Assembly: GCA_964587815.1 (NCBI GenBank) | Contig: CAZPMH010000007.1 | Coordinates: 1 to 64,000 of the forward strand | Length of the DNA: 64,000 bases | Direction: 5' to 3' | DNA from: UBA1672 sp964587815 | GTDB taxonomy: Bacteria > Pseudomonadota > Alphaproteobacteria > Micavibrionales > Micavibrionaceae | In this document: piece after piece, positions 59,868 to 64,000 of the stretch | How positions within the stretch are numbered: position 1 is the first letter of the stretch | Layout: every line of letters starts with the position of its first letter | Position numbers and translations under genes: made by a program | Notes under the pieces: model-generated | Told to the model about the DNA's origin: nothing | The model's input: only the letters and a program-made list of their open reading frames with translations | Database searches by the model: none

Positions 59868-62800
59868 ATGTCCAGAGAAAATTCAGAAGACGTAACCGTA
59901 GAACTTAGCGCGCAAGATATCTTGTTGTTGCGCGACAGGCTTATGCTTATTGCCAGAGCGAGCGGTTTAGATGCGTCGAGTGGCGAATATACGGCAGGTT
60001 TAGGGCAGCAGTTTTTAGACAGATTTAACCCCGACGGAAGCGATCAGCCGTCAGCTTTCCCTCTTGCCTTGGGACTTGAAACGTCCATGCGTATGACTGA
60101 CGTTGCTCAAATTATAAGTCAAACGCCACAAGCAGATTTGCAAGCTGTCGGTTTTGATAATGCGCAGGATATCCTTGATTTTCTTAACGGTTCCGGGTCG
60201 GTTGTTAGTACGTTGAACCAAGTTACAAATACTGTCGGTTTTGATACGGTCGAGCAGGCCGCCGCTGCTTCGGGTGGCACAGCGCAACCTTCTGCACCAG
60301 AAATTCCGCCGGAGGTGCGTGAACGTGTGATGCGCATTGAGCAGCAGCTTCAGCGCGCGGTTGCGGGATTGGGCGATGATGCGAATATTCCGCAAATGGG
60401 TGCGGTTGACGGTGTTTTTGATGCGCAATCTTTTGCCGCTTATGAAGCGATGCTTGCATTTATGGCCGAAAAAGCCGAAGTCGCGGTTCCTGCAGGTGGT
60501 TATACGTCTGAGTTTGGAGCCGAATTGCGTGATGAGATGATCAGCAAAATGGACATGGCGATTATGGTTTATGATAATCTGCCGGGTGAGAATAACATTA
60601 TTCCCGGTTCAGGCGCCATTCGTGACAGAGGTTTGGACACACTTCAGAGACAATTAGGAGTCGATTCTCACGCTGAAGTTGAGGCGATGATCGAATCGTT
60701 TCGAGAGTTAAAAGCGGATTTGCCGCAGCTGGTTTCAGATTTAGACTTCCTTCATCAACGTGGTGCATTAAACCCGGTTGAAATTCCGTCAGGGCCTGCG
60801 CAGCAAGCCCCGACAGTGGAGACTCCGGTCGGGCCGACAACACCGCAGGTTCAGCCCGAAGATGCGGCGATTATGGCGCGTCATGAGGAAATGATGATTA
60901 TCGGTCAGTTGATCGGCGTTCAGCCGCCTGCTGATGGTGTTTATACGCCTGAGTTTGGTGAACAGGTTGGTGAGAGGCTAGAACAGATGCAGGCTGAAGC
61001 GGCCTCACAGATTCACGGACCTTTCACATTAGAGTATATCGAAGAACAATCTTTAGATGCGGTGGCTGCTGCCATTATTGAGGCGGGCGGTGTTACAGAT
61101 GAGAACACACAAGTTTTGATCCGTGCCTACATTGAAGATTTTGATCAGAATAAGGCGTCTTTGGATCAGGTTGCTGCGGCTGATCGTTCATTTGCTGAAA
61201 TCTCTGCTGCGCTGAACGGTGGAGCGTCTTCAACGCCAGCTCCTTCTGATGCTCCGGCATTAACGGCTGAGCAGCAAATTGTTGAAAATCACAACCAAGT
61301 TATTTTCTTTGGCGACCTTCTTCAAGTTGAGCGTCCGCCGAATAATGTTTATACGGCCGAGTATGGTGCACAGGTGATGGAGAGAATGTCTCAGCTTGGC
61401 GAATCGGCTTACACACAAATGGGCGGTGAGCGTCCGGCCACGCAAGAGGCAATTTATGCAGCCGCGGCGACACAGTTGGCGACTTACATGGCGGCAAATA
61501 TCAGTGAGCAAGATTTGGTTCAGCTTGGTTTTGCTTCCCCTGATGATGTTTTAACGGCGGTTTCAGGGCTTAATCAAACAGTAGCGGGCTTGGATGCCGT
61601 TATTGCAAGCGGCCGCAGTTTTGAAGAGATTTCACAGACAGCACAATCACAGGCGCAAGATGCCCAAACGACGCCGTCAACACAGCCTCAAGGCGGTGCG
61701 GAGTTCACAGCAGAGCAGGTTGCGCAAATTGCAGCGGTTCAGCAGGCTTACAACAGGTTGGCTGAAAATGCTGTTGGTACAGACTATGAGTCAGTTTTTA
61801 CGCCTTTGAGCCGTACGGATGGTGTATGGACGCAAGAGGATTTGACCCAGTTCAATACAGCTATTGAATTGCTTCAAGTCGCAAATGGTTTGCAAGGGCA
61901 GTTTTCCGGCATTGGCTATGAAGTCGGCATGGGGGCAGCCGTTGAGGCAAAACTTGCAGAAGATCCGGAGGCTAAAGCTGCGTTAGATGAACTTATGCCG
62001 CCGGAAGAGCGTGCGACGTTGTTCCAGAATTTGGATAGTCTGGCGCAAAGTGGCGGTTTAACAGTTGGCGGAGCGGCGGGAACACCCGGGGCGCCATCAA
62101 CAGGTGCGGATACAGAAGTTTCTGTTCGTACTGCTACGATTGCGGCAGAGCAGGCTTTGATTGAGATTGGGAATGCCCTTGGCGGTGATTTGCCGGGTGT
62201 TGCCGGCATGGTTACGCAGTTTATTCCTCAAGATGCTTTGTTTACCCCGCTTACCGAAGCGCAAGCCGGTGACGGTGTCTGGGATAGTGCGTCTCAGGAT
62301 TTAGCGTCCAGAGTCATTATGGGCTTGAAGTATCTTGATGCACAAGACCAGCCCGATGCGCCGAATAATATTGACGGCACATATAATGCGCAGATTGGCG
62401 AGCGTTTGAAAATTTCTATTCTGACCAAGCCGCAATTTGCTGATATTGCCGCAGCGATGGGGCTTGAGCAAGTTGAAGACCCTAACGTGGCGCAGATGAT
62501 TGTCAATTACGACAGTATGGTTGCGCAAAATGAAGCTGCGATACAACAGGCAATGTCGCAGTATGGCATGACTCAAGCGGAGTTCGATGCGAACCCGCAA
62601 TTTGCGAGCTTACATCAGGAGCGTCAGCGCCTGCAGCAATTAGAACAGCAGCACGGTCGTTCGATTGAAGCAGCACGTACAAAGCTGAATGCGTTTTTTG
62701 ATAACCTTACTGTTTTGCAGCAGGAAGGCGTTTACGATAACAATGAGGCCAAAAAGACAACCACCATGAATATGATGCTGGATGCGGCATCACACATGTT

Positions 62801-64000
62801 GGATGAATTTGCGCCGGGTCTTAAAACATTCTTGCAAGATTTCTTCACCAATAACGAATTTGGCCAGATGATTGCGGGCATTTTGCCGATGTTTGGTATC
62901 AATGTCGGTCGCCTGTGGGGTGACACGGATGATGAAGCCGGTCTTGAGCGTGCTCAACCTGCCATCGAAAACAAGTTTACAGATTTTTACGAAGATGCGC
63001 GTGAAGAGCTGGGTACGGACGACCATGGCCAGATTATGGCCAGAACACGTGATAACATCATGGAAGAGCTGGACAGCAGCTGGCGCTTTAAGACTGCGAT
63101 GGATATCATGTTCTCCGATCAGGATGAGGACGTTATCCGCAATGCTGTTGATACAGCGCTTCAGGCTGCGATGCAGGAAGATAATTTTGAAGCATCCAAG
63201 CAAGCGTTCACACAGTCATTGATCGCGCAAGGGCAAGAATTTAGAAACGGACGTGAGTTTAACGCTGCAGAAGTTGAGCAATTGCTTAATGAGGCGCAAG
63301 ATGAGATCGGCGCTGCAGTGGCGGAGCGCCCTGACTTTGCGCCACAGCCTTCAACAGGGGCTGAGGCTGATGATGCTCTTGATAATGGAACAACCCGCAG
63401 AATAGCGACGGATGGCGCTAGCGGCGGCGCTGCTGTTATTACTCCTGCCGTTGACGGTGAAATAAGTCGTGCGCCTCAGCATGATGCGTCTCGCCCCGCG
63501 ATTGATGAAGATGTTACGGAATATGGTGACCAGCGTGTCGGTTTTGTGTACAAGGCCAATACTGAAGACATGATTTTGGGCCCTGAGCGTTACTCGGACG
63601 GGCGTGTTGATGATATACAAGACGTTTTGGCGCGTAATGCTGAGGCGCTTGATCTTTATCTTGAAGATGACATGATGCGCAAGCGTAGCGGTGAGCTGAC
63701 GGACACGCTTACACGTAACACCAATGCTGTTATCGAAGAGACATTGATCCGTGCGCAATTACACCAAATCACGGAAAATGGCGGTGAGATTACTCAAGAG
63801 GTTTTGGATGGGCTGGATCGTAAGTTGAGCCTTGATAACCTCGATGTTGTGACGGCTTACATGACTGATAAAGGTGTGTCTGTTGAGGATATTAATCGTT
63901 TTGCCGCAAATGTGACAAACCTTGGCGAAGATTATTACTCTACTGTTCCCGGTGATCGTACGGCCGGTCCGCGCCAAGAGCACAGTGTTTTGGAGCAATC
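59868..64000 (+). CDS. giant Ala/Gln-rich repeat protein, 5' part (runs off the window)
   Basis: Open for 1377 codons with no stop, starting at ATG 59868 with AGGG 6 nt upstream. The product has no signal peptide or membrane helix. It is rich in A, Q, E and D, with P/S/T-rich linkers between folded units. Degenerate repeats recur at Y41 (GEYTAGLGQQFLDRF), Y212 (GGYTSEFGAELRDEM), Y359 (DGVYTPEFGEQVGERL), Y495 (NNVYTAEYGAQVMERM) and Y839 (DGTYNAQIGERL). A related form, FTPL...DGVW, occurs at W654 and W805. The pattern DGxYxxxxGxQVxxRL resembles the DGxxGPxT turn of peptidoglycan-binding domains, but it is too diverged to call. Its partner genes and C-terminus lie outside the window. Confidence 0.85.
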   Translation, partial: MSRENSEDVTVELSAQDILLLRDRLMLIARASGLDASSGEYTAGLGQQFLDRFNPDGSDQPSAFPLALGLETSMRMTDVAQIISQTPQADLQAVGFDNAQDILDFLNGSGSVVSTLNQVTNTVGFDTVEQAAAASGGTAQPSAPEIPPEVRERVMRIEQQLQRAVAGLGDDANIPQMGAVDGVFDAQSFAAYEAMLAFMAEKAEVAVPAGGYTSEFGAELRDEMISKMDMAIMVYDNLPGENNIIPGSGAIRDRGLDTLQRQLGVDSHAEVEAMIESFRELKADLPQLVSDLDFLHQRGALNPVEIPSGPAQQAPTVETPVGPTTPQVQPEDAAIMARHEEMMIIGQLIGVQPPADGVYTPEFGEQVGERLEQMQAEAASQIHGPFTLEYIEEQSLDAVAAAIIEAGGVTDENTQVLIRAYIEDFDQNKASLDQVAAADRSFAEISAALNGGASSTPAPSDAPALTAEQQIVENHNQVIFFGDLLQVERPPNNVYTAEYGAQVMERMSQLGESAYTQMGGERPATQEAIYAAAATQLATYMAANISEQDLVQLGFASPDDVLTAVSGLNQTVAGLDAVIASGRSFEEISQTAQSQAQDAQTTPSTQPQGGAEFTAEQVAQIAAVQQAYNRLAENAVGTDYESVFTPLSRTDGVWTQEDLTQFNTAIELLQVANGLQGQFSGIGYEVGMGAAVEAKLAEDPEAKAALDELMPPEERATLFQNLDSLAQSGGLTVGGAAGTPGAPSTGADTEVSVRTATIAAEQALIEIGNALGGDLPGVAGMVTQFIPQDALFTPLTEAQAGDGVWDSASQDLASRVIMGLKYLDAQDQPDAPNNIDGTYNAQIGERLKISILTKPQFADIAAAMGLEQVEDPNVAQMIVNYDSMVAQNEAAIQQAMSQYGMTQAEFDANPQFASLHQERQRLQQLEQQHGRSIEAARTKLNAFFDNLTVLQQEGVYDNNEAKKTTTMNMMLDAASHMLDEFAPGLKTFLQDFFTNNEFGQMIAGILPMFGINVGRLWGDTDDEAGLERAQPAIENKFTDFYEDAREELGTDDHGQIMARTRDNIMEELDSSWRFKTAMDIMFSDQDEDVIRNAVDTALQAAMQEDNFEASKQAFTQSLIAQGQEFRNGREFNAAEVEQLLNEAQDEIGAAVAERPDFAPQPSTGAEADDALDNGTTRRIATDGASGGAAVITPAVDGEISRAPQHDASRPAIDEDVTEYGDQRVGFVYKANTEDMILGPERYSDGRVDDIQDVLARNAEALDLYLEDDMMRKRSGELTDTLTRNTNAVIEETLIRAQLHQITENGGEITQEVLDGLDRKLSLDNLDVVTAYMTDKGVSVEDINRFAANVTNLGEDYYSTVPGDRTAGPRQEHSVLEQ

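Noticed and set aside
62215..62285. Suspected frameshift at a T-rich site in the giant ORF
   Set aside because: I first misread one base here and saw a stop near 62271. Re-reading base by base gives CAG TTT ATT CCT in the frame of the ATG at 59868, and codon phase agrees at 60336, 62151 and 62871. The frame is continuous.
1..64000. tRNA, rRNA, CRISPR, insertion sequence or prophage elements
   Set aside because: I looked for tRNA T-loop motifs, rRNA-like stretches, spaced repeats and transposase motifs and found none that hold up. A covariance-model scan would be needed to exclude a tRNA completely.

Overview
The window looks like chromosomal DNA of a free-living alphaproteobacterium of moderate GC content. 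The evidence is the gene content: the dnaN/recF/gyrB replication block, the very large (about 1600 aa) NAD-glutamate dehydrogenase, the cta cytochrome oxidase operon in the order ctaC-ctaD-ctaB-(small CoxF-like)-ctaG-ctaE-DUF983-SURF1, and an RNase E whose S1 domain carries a large charged insertion. A Micavibrio-like lineage is possible but is only an impression. I found 54 protein-coding genes, one gene remnant, several terminators and candidate promoters. I found no rRNA, tRNA, insertion sequence, prophage or CRISPR array.

Layout. 1-8.2 kb: dnaN, recF and gyrB, separated by unrelated genes (two unknown ORFs, hisC, a membrane methyltransferase). 8.2-13 kb: a TerA-type protein, a Ca/Na antiporter and a TerD protein on one strand, facing an unknown acidic protein, then a membrane protein with a degenerate nuclease fold. 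13-24 kb: housekeeping genes (xseA, putA, purD, tadA, rluB, rsmD, uppP) with a GST and an epimerase-like protein. 24-29 kb: an orphan PAS histidine kinase and a periplasmic thiol-redox pair (redoxin and DsbD). 29-41 kb: carbon and nitrogen catabolism (acetoacetyl-CoA synthetase, an aminotransferase, 3-hydroxybutyrate dehydrogenase, NAD-GDH), glutathione reductase, an rRNA/tRNA methyltransferase and a truncated racemase remnant. 41-51 kb: ubiA/rsmE, then cytochrome c oxidase structural and assembly genes, interrupted by a short-chain dehydrogenase and an exported acidic protein. 51-59.7 kb: an IalB-like exported protein, an M23 peptidase, rne, a pilin-like ORF, an aminotransferase, a 27-aa membrane peptide followed by a structured RNA segment, and an exported protein. 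59.9 kb to the edge: the first 1377 codons of a very large Ala/Gln-rich protein with degenerate repeats.

Functionally, putA, the large GDH, the aminotransferases, acetoacetyl-CoA synthetase and 3-hydroxybutyrate dehydrogenase suggest growth on amino acids and ketone bodies, feeding an aa3-type oxidase. The least explained parts are the giant repeat protein, the TerA-antiporter-TerD module with its acidic neighbour, and the small peptide/structured RNA locus near 58.7 kb.
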